From Bacillota bacterium (GTDB taxonomy: Bacteria > Bacillota > Clostridia > Clostridiales > Clostridiaceae), in the NCBI GenBank assembly GCA_023399035.1, contig JAEWQX010000228.1, positions 1 to 14,474 on the forward strand: a DNA stretch of 14,474 bases, read 5' to 3'. Below the pieces are notes generated by a model. The model ran no database searches. It worked only from the letters and a program-made list of their open reading frames with translations, and was not told the DNA's origin. The stretch's first letter is position 1. Each line of letters begins with the position of its first letter. The translations under genes and the position numbers were made by a program. Of the stretch, positions 1 to 8,400 are shown piece after piece.

Positions 1-146
1 TTGTATATGTTCATGTGTGGAGCAATACTATGGATAATGTTAATGATGTTGTAAACAAATTGAATAAAAATTCAAAAGTAAAGATTGTAACTCCAGATAC
101 TTTTGTAAAGCTCATAACAGACAATGTACCACATGTTGATAATTAA
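1..146 (+). CDS. 3' end of a truncated gene, possibly a GxGYxYP-type putative glycoside hydrolase
   Basis: An open frame enters from the left edge, with whole codons from base 3, and stops at TAA 144-146, giving the last 47 residues of a longer protein. It begins VYVHVWSNTMDNV and ends with a TPDTFVKLI segment and NVPHVDN. A hydrophobic strand with a Trp, a helix holding an N..V.KL pattern, and then a V(T/R)PD.F..LI strand-helix resemble the C-terminal end of GxGYxYP putative glycoside hydrolases as I recall them. That match is from memory and is weak. There is no start codon or ribosome site in view, so this is the 3' end of a gene, not a small gene. It converges with topB and ends at a shared hairpin terminator. 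Coding status is likely; the family call is tentative. Confidence 0.6.
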   Translation, partial: VYVHVWSNTMDNVNDVVNKLNKNSKVKIVTPDTFVKLITDNVPHVDN

Positions 147-172
147 GTTTTTAATTTTTCCAATGAAGCAAT

Positions 173-210
173 AAAGATGACTTCCTTAAAAATAAAAGAA
201 GTCATCTTTT
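173..210. terminator. Bidirectional intrinsic terminator between the left-edge gene and topB
   Basis: A perfect 12-bp inverted repeat, AAAGATGACTTC (173-184) with GAAGTCATCTTT (198-209), encloses a 13-nt A-rich loop. The stem ends in a T run on the + strand and, because it starts with AAA, in a short T run on the minus strand too. It sits 27 bp after the left-edge stop codon and directly beside the topB stop at 213, so it can serve both converging genes. Confidence 0.85.
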
Positions 211-212
211 AA

Positions 213-2399
213 TTAATCTATTTTTCCAAGTAAAGCTGCAAATGGATTATCGCTCATAGCTTCCTTTTCTGCTTCCTTCTGCATCTTTTTCATAATTTTA
301 TTTACTTCTTTTTTATCTACCTTGCCCTTTTTATCAAATCTCTTTTCAAAGGCTGAAGCTTTTTCTCTGAAATTACAGTTTGCTCCTGGACATACGTATA
401 TCTTTCCATCACCATGTCCTCTGAGTTCAAGTCTCTTCTTACATTCAGGACATCTTGCTTTTGTAGTTCTTGATATACTTTCTCTATATCCACATTCTCT
501 ATCCTGACATACATTCATGACACCATTTTTAGTCTTTACTTCAAGCATGTATTTTCCACACTCTGGACATTTTTTCCCTGTTAAGTTATCATGAGTAAAT
601 CTGCTGTTTGCACATTTAACATCTTCAACTAAAGCAACTGAATAATTCTTCATTTCATTTATAAAAGAATGATCATCTCTTTTTCCTTTTGCAATTTCAT
701 CAAGCTGACTTTCCCATTTTGCTGTAAGAAGTGGCGATTTCAAATCTGCTGGGACTAAGTCTATAAGCTGCTTTCCTTTTGATGTAGGAATTATATCTTT
801 TCCTTTTTTCTCTATTACAAAAGAATTAAATAATTTTTCAATTATATCAGCTCTTGTTGCAACAGTACCAAGTCCACCTGTTTCCCCTAATGTCTTTGCT
901 GCATCTTTAGAAACACTGATATATTTATGAGGATTTTCCATTGCTGATAAAAGCGTTGCTTCTGTAAATCTTGCAGGAGGATTTGTTTCACCTTTTTTTA
1001 GATTTACATTTTCTATTGCTACCTTAGCACCCTTATTTACTGTTGGCAGCACCTGTTCCTTTATGTCATCTTCCCCATTTTCATCATCCATTCTGTCATA
1101 AAGCTTTTTCCATCCTTTTGATTTTATAACTTTTCCTTTGGCTATAAGTCTTTCATTGCATGATTTTACTTCTATTGTTGTCTGCACATATTCAAAAGGT
1201 GGAAGCATTACGCTTAAAAATCTCTTCACAACAAGATCGTATATTTTTCTTTCATCAGATGATAATGATGATAAATTAGGTCTTTCTTCAGTTGGTATTA
1301 TAGCATGGTGATCGCTTACCTTTGAGTTATCTACAAAGCTTTTATTTCCTTTTATTTTTGTTTTAAGAAGTTCTTCTGCTGCAGCTCTATACTCACCAGT
1401 AGCCACTGCTCTCAGTCTTTCAGGAATTGTTGCTACAATATCTGTAGTGATATATCTTGAATCTGTTCTTGGATATGTGAGTATTTTATAATTTTCATAT
1501 AATCTCTGCATTATATTTAATGTCTGCTTTGCTGAATATCCATATATCTTATTTGCATCTCTTTGGAGTTCTGTCAGATCATAAAGGGCTGGAGAATATT
1601 TTTTCTTTTCTGCTTCATGTATATTAACTACTTCACCTTGAGAATTCTTTAATTTACTTACGATTTTACCTGCAAAGTCTTCATCAAAAATTCTTGAATT
1701 ATTGTCCTTATTAACCCATGATAAATTAAAGCTTTTTGTTTTAGCTTCAATTGAATAATAAGTCTTTGGCTTGAAATTTCTTATTTCTTCTTCTCTCTGT
1801 ACAATCATTGCAAGTGTTGGAGACTGTACTCTTCCTGCTGAAAGCTGTGCATTGTATTTGCATGTTAACGCTCTTGTTACATTCAGACCTACAAGCCAGT
1901 CTGCTTCTGCTCTGCATACAGCAGCTTTATACAGATTTTCATATTCTTTTCCAGGCTTTAAATTATTAAATCCATCTAATATTGCTTTTTGAGTCTGAGA
2001 TGAAATCCACAATCTCTTAAGTGGCTTTTTAACTCCGCTTTTTTCAATAATCCAACGGGCAACAAGCTCTCCTTCCCTTCCAGCATCTGTTGCAATTACA
2101 ATTTCATTAACATCATCTCTTAATAACTGTTTTTTAACTTCATTATATTGTTTTCCTGTTTTCTTTAAAACTGTAAGTTTCATATGTTTTGGAAGCATAG
2201 GTAATGTTTCCATTTTCCATTCCTTATATTTATTATCATATCCTTCTGGATCCATAAGACCAACCAAGTGTCCCATTGCCCATGTTACTATATATTTACT
2301 TCCTTCTATATAACTTCCTTTATTGTTATTACACTTTAAAACTTTGGCCAGATCTCTTCCTACTGAAGGTTTTTCGGCTAATACAAGAGTTTTGCTCAT
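213..2399 (-). CDS. topB: DNA topoisomerase III (type IA)
   Basis: This 728-aa type IA topoisomerase cuts one DNA strand through a 5'-phosphotyrosine link and passes another strand, resolving recombination and replication intermediates. An N-terminal TOPRIM domain has the LAEKPSV motif (Glu9) and ATDAGREGE (103-111). The second acidic residue of the usual DxD is Gly107, which as I recall is normal for Bacillus/Clostridium TopB. The core carries the SAGRVQSPTL motif (187-196) and LTYPRTDSRYI, with catalytic Tyr309; TGGLGTVATRADIIEKL lies near 507-523. The C-terminus has two four-Cys zinc ribbons (Cys611/614/631/636 and Cys650/653/670/675) and then a Lys-rich coiled tail. ATG at 2399 is preceded by GAGAGAGGAAG, a good ribosome site. 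Length and domain order are complete. The gene appears to be monocistronic, with a terminator just past its stop. Confidence 0.97.
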   Translation of the reverse strand: MSKTLVLAEKPSVGRDLAKVLKCNNNKGSYIEGSKYIVTWAMGHLVGLMDPEGYDNKYKEWKMETLPMLPKHMKLTVLKKTGKQYNEVKKQLLRDDVNEIVIATDAGREGELVARWIIEKSGVKKPLKRLWISSQTQKAILDGFNNLKPGKEYENLYKAAVCRAEADWLVGLNVTRALTCKYNAQLSAGRVQSPTLAMIVQREEEIRNFKPKTYYSIEAKTKSFNLSWVNKDNNSRIFDEDFAGKIVSKLKNSQGEVVNIHEAEKKKYSPALYDLTELQRDANKIYGYSAKQTLNIMQRLYENYKILTYPRTDSRYITTDIVATIPERLRAVATGEYRAAAEELLKTKIKGNKSFVDNSKVSDHHAIIPTEERPNLSSLSSDERKIYDLVVKRFLSVMLPPFEYVQTTIEVKSCNERLIAKGKVIKSKGWKKLYDRMDDENGEDDIKEQVLPTVNKGAKVAIENVNLKKGETNPPARFTEATLLSAMENPHKYISVSKDAAKTLGETGGLGTVATRADIIEKLFNSFVIEKKGKDIIPTSKGKQLIDLVPADLKSPLLTAKWESQLDEIAKGKRDDHSFINEMKNYSVALVEDVKCANSRFTHDNLTGKKCPECGKYMLEVKTKNGVMNVCQDRECGYRESISRTTKARCPECKKRLELRGHGDGKIYVCPGANCNFREKASAFEKRFDKKGKVDKKEVNKIMKKMQKEAEKEAMSDNPFAALLGKID

Positions 2400-2856
2400 T
2401 TTTTACTTCCTCTCTCTTCTTGTCATACTTTTGTTGCTATATTATGTGTCAATTAAATTATCATAGACATATATGCAATTTATTTAATTATTCTCCCATT
2501 ATATCATATAAAACATTATTATAACTTCATTTTAATGCTTAAAAAATTACATTTAATTTCTCTCTCAATATTATATTTGCCCCATTAGATGGAAACAATA
2601 GGTATTCTGCTAAATTAATAAGAAGTTATAGTTGGATATGCTGTTGTTGCTGTAAAAGAAAAATTTCCTATAGTTCCTTCAACATTGATACTAAGGTTAC
2701 AAAAATGCTATTCCTTAATTGACATTACCCATCCTAAATGCTACCCTTTAGAAAATAGATCTAATCAGCCATATATTTTAACAATATATTGTTTAGATAG
2801 AATAACTTTTACTCATACTATAACTTCATGCTATTTAAAGGAGGAAGAAATTTTTA
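2400..2856. other. Spacer between topB and ogt, with possible gene remnant
   Basis: This 457-bp stretch lies between the divergent starts of topB and ogt. The topB-proximal part (2400-2540) is very AT-rich and holds the candidate extended -10 element. From about 2543 the base composition is less extreme. One + frame is open at 2543-2719 (includes RYSAKLIRSYSW), and the next + frame is open at 2622-2876 (includes AVVAVKEKFPIVPSTLI). Neither has a credible start with a ribosome site, and the second runs into the ogt start region in another frame. This could be a decayed, frameshifted gene or chance. I do not recognise either peptide. No RNA gene is seen. Confidence 0.5.
2498..2506 (-). promoter_or_regulatory. 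Candidate extended -10 promoter for topB
   Basis: Read on the minus strand this is TGATATAAT, a consensus TATAAT (2498-2503) with a TG dinucleotide one base upstream, which defines an extended -10 element that can work without a good -35. No good -35 box lies 16-18 bp upstream. The predicted topB leader is about 90 nt. A TTGACA closer to the gene has no matching -10 at normal spacing. Confidence 0.4.
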
Positions 2857-3351
2857 ATGATAAATACATTCATTTATGATACAGATTACGGAAAAATAAC
2901 AATAAGTGAAGAAAATGAGTATATTATTGAAATGAAACTAGGATATTCTCATTTAAAAGATGCTGACCTTAATATTAAGGAAAGTGACATAATAAAAAAG
3001 GCATATAAACAGCTTATGGAATACTTTAATGGACAGAGAAAATCATTTGATCTTCCCCTAAATCCAAAAGGTACAGAATTTCAGAAGAAAGTGTGGAATG
3101 CACTTCTTAACATACCTTATGGCTCTACATGTTCTTATAAGGATATTGCTGTAAACATAGGCAACGAAAAAGCCTGTCGTGCTGTTGGGGGTGCCAATAA
3201 CAAAAATCCTATATTTATCATAATTCCATGCCATCGTGTTATAGGCAAAAATGGCAGCCTCGTAGGATATGGCGGTGGACTTGATATAAAGTTGAAGCTT
3301 CTTGAGCTTGAACAAAATAACATGAAAAAAAGAGCAGGCCTTATCAAATAA
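2857..3351 (+). CDS. ogt: Methylated-DNA--[protein]-cysteine S-methyltransferase
   Basis: This 164-aa suicide repair protein moves alkyl groups from O6-alkylguanine (and O4-alkylthymine) in DNA onto its own cysteine. The N-terminal alpha/beta domain (about 1-70) is the short form without Ada's regulatory zinc region. The C-terminal domain starts near GTEFQKKVWNAL (72-83) and has the DNA-binding helix-turn-helix ending in ACRAVGGANNKNP, where Arg108 is in the place of the arginine finger. The active site is IIPCHRVIG with nucleophile Cys125, and a glycine-rich GYGGGLDIK loop follows. ATG at 2857 is preceded by AAAGGAGG (2837-2844), a near-perfect ribosome site. The gene stands alone, and its last codons form part of its own terminator. 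The symbol ogt is used by family; some genomes label it adaB or simply MGMT. Confidence 0.95.
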   Translation: MINTFIYDTDYGKITISEENEYIIEMKLGYSHLKDADLNIKESDIIKKAYKQLMEYFNGQRKSFDLPLNPKGTEFQKKVWNALLNIPYGSTCSYKDIAVNIGNEKACRAVGGANNKNPIFIIIPCHRVIGKNGSLVGYGGGLDIKLKLLELEQNNMKKRAGLIK

Positions 3352-3367
3352 AGCTTGCTCTTTTTTT
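3325..3367. terminator. Bidirectional terminator shared by ogt and cheX, overlapping the ogt coding end
   Basis: AAAAAAAGAGCA (3325-3336) pairs perfectly with TGCTCTTTTTTT (3356-3367). The T run on the + strand ends ogt transcripts, and the A run gives an equal T run on the minus strand for the converging cheX operon, whose stop is only 3 bp away at 3370. The left arm lies inside the ogt reading frame and the ogt stop codon (3349-3351) is in the loop. Confidence 0.85.
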
Positions 3368-3369
3368 GC

Positions 3370-3825
3370 TTAAGTTAAAGAAATATTAACTTGAAGACTT
3401 ATTCCGTTTACATCCATTTCAATACAGAGAACCTTATCAGTGCTTGCATTTGCAGTAAATGCACCTTGAATAAGTGTTGGTGTTGATATATCAACGTTAA
3501 TGTTATCTCTTGAATAATTTGTTGCAACATTTGCTGTAAGCATGTTTACAAGTTCTGAAATAGCACTTTGAGCCATTTCATTGAAATCATCAACTGGCAT
3601 TCCCATCATCATCTGCGATGCTACCTTCTTTGCATCATCAATAGATAATCCATAAATTATGTTACCTTTGACATCCCCTATAAGTCCTATTATTATAACA
3701 ACTCCAGGGCTTTCTATATTCTTGCCTTTTACACTTACTCCCTTTTTGGATATATTAGCAAATCCAAGCTGTGGCATTATATTGCTAACTGATTCTATAA
3801 CCGGATTTATATGTTTGACATCCAT
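3370..3825 (-). CDS. cheX: CheX-type chemotaxis (CheY-P) phosphatase
   Basis: This 151-aa cytosolic protein has the single-domain CheX/CheC fold, a family that removes the phosphate from CheY-P. The family's active-site pattern (D/S)-x3-E-x2-N followed about 22 residues later by Pro is present as Ser87, Glu91, Asn94 and Pro116 (in SAISELVNMLTAN). A GDVKGNIIYGLS beta-hairpin (50-61) and a C-terminal LQVNISL strand are also typical. ATG at 3825 has AGAGGTG upstream and lies inside the upstream response-regulator gene: the frames overlap by 19 bp, so translation is likely coupled. Because the upstream product also carries a CheX-like domain, the operon encodes two related domains that might act on the same receiver. 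Motility itself is not encoded in this window, so the target response regulator is inferred. Confidence 0.88.
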   Translation of the reverse strand: MDVKHINPVIESVSNIMPQLGFANISKKGVSVKGKNIESPGVVIIIGLIGDVKGNIIYGLSIDDAKKVASQMMMGMPVDDFNEMAQSAISELVNMLTANVATNYSRDNINVDISTPTLIQGAFTANASTDKVLCIEMDVNGISLQVNISLT

Positions 3826-4682
3826 TCGCTTTCACCTCTTCTAAATCCAATATTTAATGAAATATCCCCAAACTGACTCTTTATAACAGCACAGAAATTA
3901 CATTCAAGTTCTGCTTTTAAAATATTTATTGATTCTCCATGAATTGTTGTAGGTGGTGCGACTCTTAGTCCTAATACCTTGTTCTTTTTATTAAGTATTG
4001 AACATCCATTTCCTGCAAACATATTTGCTACTTCTGAAACTACATTTAATACTTCTTCATGATTCTTTGGCTCTCTTCTAAGAAGATTTTCTGCAAACTT
4101 TGCAGCTGTTTCATGAGACATGTCCATTATAAGTCTTCCGCTGTATTTTCCTATTATACCCATAACCACTGATATTCCAGCGCTGATAGTTTCTTTGTTT
4201 TCAAAACTTTCATTTGTAATTTCAGGAACAGTTTTTGTAAGACGATTAAAGATGTTTAAACATGCTTCCTTATAGGCACCAACGTATAAATCCTGTAATT
4301 CCTTGAATAGATCTTCATCTGCCATTACTCTCTTTATAAGAAGAGTCAATTCCTCATTATCTATAGGCTTTTGAACATATCCGCTGATTCCAAGCTTCTT
4401 TGCTTTATCTATAAGTTCCTCATCCATCATTGAACTTACAACTATTACTTTTATATTTTTATCTATACTATGTATTGCTTCTGTACATTCAAATCCATCC
4501 GTACCTGGTATAGTTAAGTCCATAGTAACCAAATTAGGTTTGCATCTTTCCACTTCAGTTTTAACTTCTTCTAAAGACATGGCTTGTCCCACAACATTGA
4601 ATCCTTGTTCTTCAAGTACATCGCTTAATAAAGCTATTTGAAATGGAGAATCATCCACTATTAAAATTCTAATATCCTTCAC
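3807..4682 (-). CDS. Response regulator: receiver domain fused to CheX-like phosphatase domain
   Basis: This is a two-domain, 291-aa protein. Residues 1-122 are a CheY-like receiver with acidic pair Asp10/Asp11, phospho-acceptor Asp55 (in TMDLTIPGTDGF), Ser83 at the Thr/Ser switch position and Lys105 in the QKP motif. Residues about 125-285 are a CheX-like domain: in LNVVSEVANMFAGN the pattern Glu217-x2-Asn220 is followed by Pro243 with exactly 22 residues between, but position 213 is Asn rather than the usual Asp/Ser. There is no DNA-binding output domain. The protein may therefore dephosphorylate its own or another receiver, or work as a regulated phosphatase in chemotaxis. The start codon is GTG at 4682 with GGGAGGT 9 nt upstream; the next in-frame ATG is codon 54, too late to be real. 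It is first in an operon with cheX, with a 19-bp overlap. Confidence 0.88.
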   Translation of the reverse strand: MKDIRILIVDDSPFQIALLSDVLEEQGFNVVGQAMSLEEVKTEVERCKPNLVTMDLTIPGTDGFECTEAIHSIDKNIKVIVVSSMMDEELIDKAKKLGISGYVQKPIDNEELTLLIKRVMADEDLFKELQDLYVGAYKEACLNIFNRLTKTVPEITNESFENKETISAGISVVMGIIGKYSGRLIMDMSHETAAKFAENLLRREPKNHEEVLNVVSEVANMFAGNGCSILNKKNKVLGLRVAPPTTIHGESINILKAELECNFCAVIKSQFGDISLNIGFRRGESEWMSNI

Positions 4683-5344
4683 CCTTATCTAACCTCCCAT
4701 TTATATAAGCACATACATAAAACTGTTTAATCTTTATATATTCATGCTGTTAAGTAATAAAATGATCCTTTTAAATATATTATATTTATTACTATCATAT
4801 TAATTATATGGTATATATATCATATTTTCAACAATTTTCGAAGAAAATAATACTATACCTGATTTTTATATAAAACATTATTTAAACTTGTCATTTTGTT
4901 ATTATATTATCTGCAGGATTTTTAAATAATCATCACTGCTGGCCTTATATGTACATTAATAAATAAACAGATGTATATACTTTGAAATAGGGTTAAATGA
5001 AAACTATAAAATTTCTATATATGGATGCATTACATTTATATATTATGAATAAAAATTTTATACTATATATAATGAAACTATAATTTTTTATAAAATATAT
5101 TCAATAATGAAATTATATTATTGTTTTGAAGTTGTTTCTTAAGTTGAGAACTGATAGTTTATTCAATAAAAAAGATACCTCCATAATAATCAGAAATAAC
5201 AACTACGAACTTTCCAATTTCTTATGAAGGCATCATATATATCTAAATAGCTAATATACAAATTGAGGGGTCAATTTAAAAAATTAACTACAGACGGCTT
5301 TTCAATTATGTTAAACAATTTTGTGTATTTTATGATCACTTTAT
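4683..5344. other. Long AT-rich gene-free spacer
   Basis: There is no credible protein gene on either strand between the nifJ terminator and the response-regulator start. Besides the promoter at 4803-4831, it holds a weak nested inverted repeat (AGTTGTT at 5130-5136 with AACAACT at 5198-5204, and CTGAT at 5151-5155 with ATCAG at 5189-5193) and a small palindrome, AATTGA-GGGG-TCAATT, at 5261-5276. A minus-strand GGAGGT near 5176-5181 is followed only by a 17-codon TTG-started frame. No known riboswitch core was recognised. The function of most of this stretch is unknown. Confidence 0.5.
4803..4831 (-). promoter_or_regulatory. Sigma-A-type promoter for the response-regulator/cheX operon
   Basis: On the minus strand TTGAAA (4826-4831) and TATAAT (4803-4808) are separated by exactly 17 bp, matching 5/6 and 6/6 of the vegetative consensus. 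The predicted leader is about 115 nt. The spacer plus part of the -10 forms a near-perfect 20-bp palindrome (4806-4825; 9 of 10 pairs), a possible operator. No flagellar SigD-type promoter was evident. Confidence 0.6.
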
Positions 5345-5383
5345 GTTTCCCTACCCGATGAGGATTGAATCATGTAGGGAAAC
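5345..5383 (-). terminator. Hairpin downstream of nifJ, probable terminator
   Basis: A perfect 10-bp inverted repeat, GTTTCCCTAC (5345-5354) with GTAGGGAAAC (5374-5383), has a 19-nt loop and begins 25 bp after the nifJ stop codon. It is the only GC-containing stem in the spacer. In the nifJ direction the tract after the stem is ATAAAGTG, not a good T run, so termination may be weak or the hairpin may instead stabilise the 3' end. Confidence 0.6.
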
Positions 5384-5408
5384 TTTATCTTATCAATAAG
5401 TGTATATC

Positions 5409-8400
5409 TTATTCTTGGCTTGCTAATCTCTTATATGTAGCATATCTTTCCATTGCATCAGCTTCAGTCTTAGCAAATAATTCTTCTGCTTGTTCTGGGA
5501 ATGCTTTTGCAAGTGATGCATATCTAACTTCACTCATTAAGAAGTCTCTGAAGCTTGCCTTTGGTTCCTTAGAATCTAAAGTGAATGGATTCTTAGTTCC
5601 TTTAAGTGCTGGGTTGTATCTGTAAAGGTTCCAGTAACCGCAGTCTACAACGCTCTTTTCTACAGCTTGAGTATTAGCCATACCAACTTTTATACCATGG
5701 CTGATACATGGAGCATAAGCTATGATTAATGATGGTCCATCATAAGCTTCTGCTTCTGCTATTGCTTTAAGTGCTTGATTCTTATCAGCTCCCATAGCTA
5801 TTTGAGCAACATATACATATCCGTAGCTCATTGCCATCATACCTAAGTCTTTCTTCTTAGTCTTCTTACCACTTGCAGCAAACTTAGCTATTGCAGCAGT
5901 TGGAGTAGATTTTGAAGACTGACCTCCAGTATTTGAGTAAATTTCTGTATCGAATACTAATACATTTACGTTTTCTCCTGAAGCAAGAACGTGGTCAAGT
6001 CCACCGTATCCGATGTCGTAAGCCCATCCGTCTCCTCCGAAGATCCATTGTGATCTCTTCATTAAGAAGTCTTTATCTTCTAAGATAGCTTTAGCAAATT
6101 CGTTATTTTCGTTTTCTAATACTTCCATAACTCTTTCTGCTCTTTGTCTTGTAGCTTCTCCTGAATTTTTGTGTTCTATCCAGTCTTCTAATACTGCTTT
6201 TGCATCTTCAGAAACTCCAGCTTCAATTGCTTTCTTAGCATTAGCTTCAATTCTGTCTCTTATAGCTTCAACACCGAACTGCATTCCAAGACCAAATTCA
6301 GCATTATCTTCGAATAATGAATTTGCCCATGCTGGACCATGTCCTTCTTGATTCTTAGTGTATGAACTTGCTGGTGCTGATGCTCCCCAGATTGATGAAC
6401 ATCCTGTAGCATTTGCAATCATCATTCTATCACCGAATAATTGAGTCACAAGCTTAGCATATGGAGTCTCTCCACAACCTGCACAAGCTCCGCTGTATTC
6501 TAATAATGGCTGTTCGAACTGACTTCCCTTAACAGTATTCTTGTTCATTGGGTTCTTGTTCTTAACTTTTTCTATTGTGTAATCCCAAGCTTCAATTTGA
6601 TCTTCTTGAGTATTTTGTGGCTTCATGATAAGAGCCTTTCCTGGTGCTGGACATACTTGAGCACAGTTTCCACATCCAGTACAGTCAAGTGGAGTAACTC
6701 CTATGCTGTATTGTAATGGTTCTTCAGTCTTAAGTGCTCTAGCAGGTACTAATTTAACGCTTTCTGGAGCATTTTCTGCTTCTTCTGCATTTAATAAGAA
6801 TGGTCTTATTGCAGCATGTGGACATACAAATGCACATTGGTTACATTGGATACATTTTGATGAATCCCATTCTGGAACGTTAACTGCAATGCCTCTCTTT
6901 TCGTATGCTGAAGTACCGTGCATGAATGTACCGTCATCCATACCTTCTCTTAAGAATGTTGAAACAGGAATGCTGTCTCCTTCTTGTCTGTTCATTGGTA
7001 CTACAATATCTTTGATGAATGCTGGAACTTCTTTTTCTGGAGTTTTTTCTTCTTGAGCATCTACAGCATCTTTCCATGAAGCTGGAACTTCAATTTTAAT
7101 AATTGAGTTTATACCAGTATCAATTGCATCATGGTTCATGCTTACAACTTTTTCACCTTTTTTGCCGTATGACTTAACAACTGCATCTTTTAAGTATTTA
7201 ACAGCATCTTCTAAAGGAATTATGTCAGCAATTTTGAAGAATGCAGACTGCATGATCATGTTGATTCTTCCACCAAGACCGATTTCTTGAGCTATCTTAA
7301 CAGCATTTAATGTGTAGAATTCAATTTCATTTTCAGCAATATATCTCTTCATTTCAGCAGGTAACTTAGCATCTACTTCTTCTGGTGACCAGATTGTATT
7401 TAATAAGAACTTACCATTTTTCTTTAATCCAGCTAATACATTGTACTTGTAAACATAAGCTTGGTTATGACAAGCAACGAAATCTGCCTTATCAATTAAG
7501 TATGGAGACTTGATTTGTTCTTTACCGAATCTTAAGTGAGAAACAGTTATACCACCTGATTTTTTAGAATCGTAATGGAAGTAACCTTGAGCATACATGT
7601 CTGTATGATCCCCGATTATCTTGATTGCATTCTTGTTAGCACCAACTGTACCGTCTGATCCTAATCCCCAGAACTTACATGCTGTTGTTCCAGGTTTTGC
7701 AGCATCAATTTCAACTACGTCTAATGAAGTGTTAGTAACGTCATCAACTATACCTATTGTGAATCCGTTCTTTGGTTCTTCTTTTTCTAAGTTTGCAAAT
7801 ACACCTGCAATGTGAGATGGAGTTGGATCTTTTGAACCTAAACCAAATCTTCCACCTATGATTTGTGGTGCATTAGCTTTACCAGCGTAGCTTCTTAATA
7901 CGTCTAAGTATAATGGTTCACCAATTGAACCTGGTTCTTTAGTTCTATCTAAAACAGCTATCTTCTTAACGCTTGAAGGGATAACCTTTAATAATCTTTC
8001 TATTGAAAATGGTCTGTAAAGTCTTACTTTAACTAAACCAGTCTTTTGTCCATTTGCATTTAAGTAATCAACAGTTTCTTCAATTACATCTGTAACTGAA
8101 CCCATAGCAATTATTATTCTGTCTGCATCTTCTGCTCCATAATAATCGAAACAGTGATATTCTCTTCCTGTAAGCTTTGTTATTTCACTCATGTATTCTT
8201 CAACTACTGCTGGAATATCATCGTAGAATTTGTTAACAGCTTCTCTAGTTTGGAAATAGATATCTGGGTTTTGAGCTGTTCCTCTTGTTACAGGATGATT
8301 TGGATTTAATGCATTGTTTCTGAAGTTTTCTAATGCATCTCTGTCCACTAATTTAGCTAATTCATCGTATTCTAAAACTTCAATCTTTTGTATTTCATGA

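Noticed and set aside
103..111. Residues 103-111 of topoisomerase III (coordinates here are residues): the second acidic residue of the TOPRIM DxD is Gly107.
   Set aside because: It looks like a missing catalytic residue, but to my knowledge DAGREGE is the standard form in Firmicute TopB, so it is not a defect.
2685..2879. A 64-codon + strand ATG frame just before ogt.
   Set aside because: It has no ribosome site at its ATG and overlaps the ogt start out of frame. It is treated only as part of a possible remnant.
6703..7056. A 117-codon + strand frame opposite nifJ.
   Set aside because: It is antisense to the ferredoxin domain of nifJ, with composition explained by the complement of a conserved gene and no ribosome site of its own.
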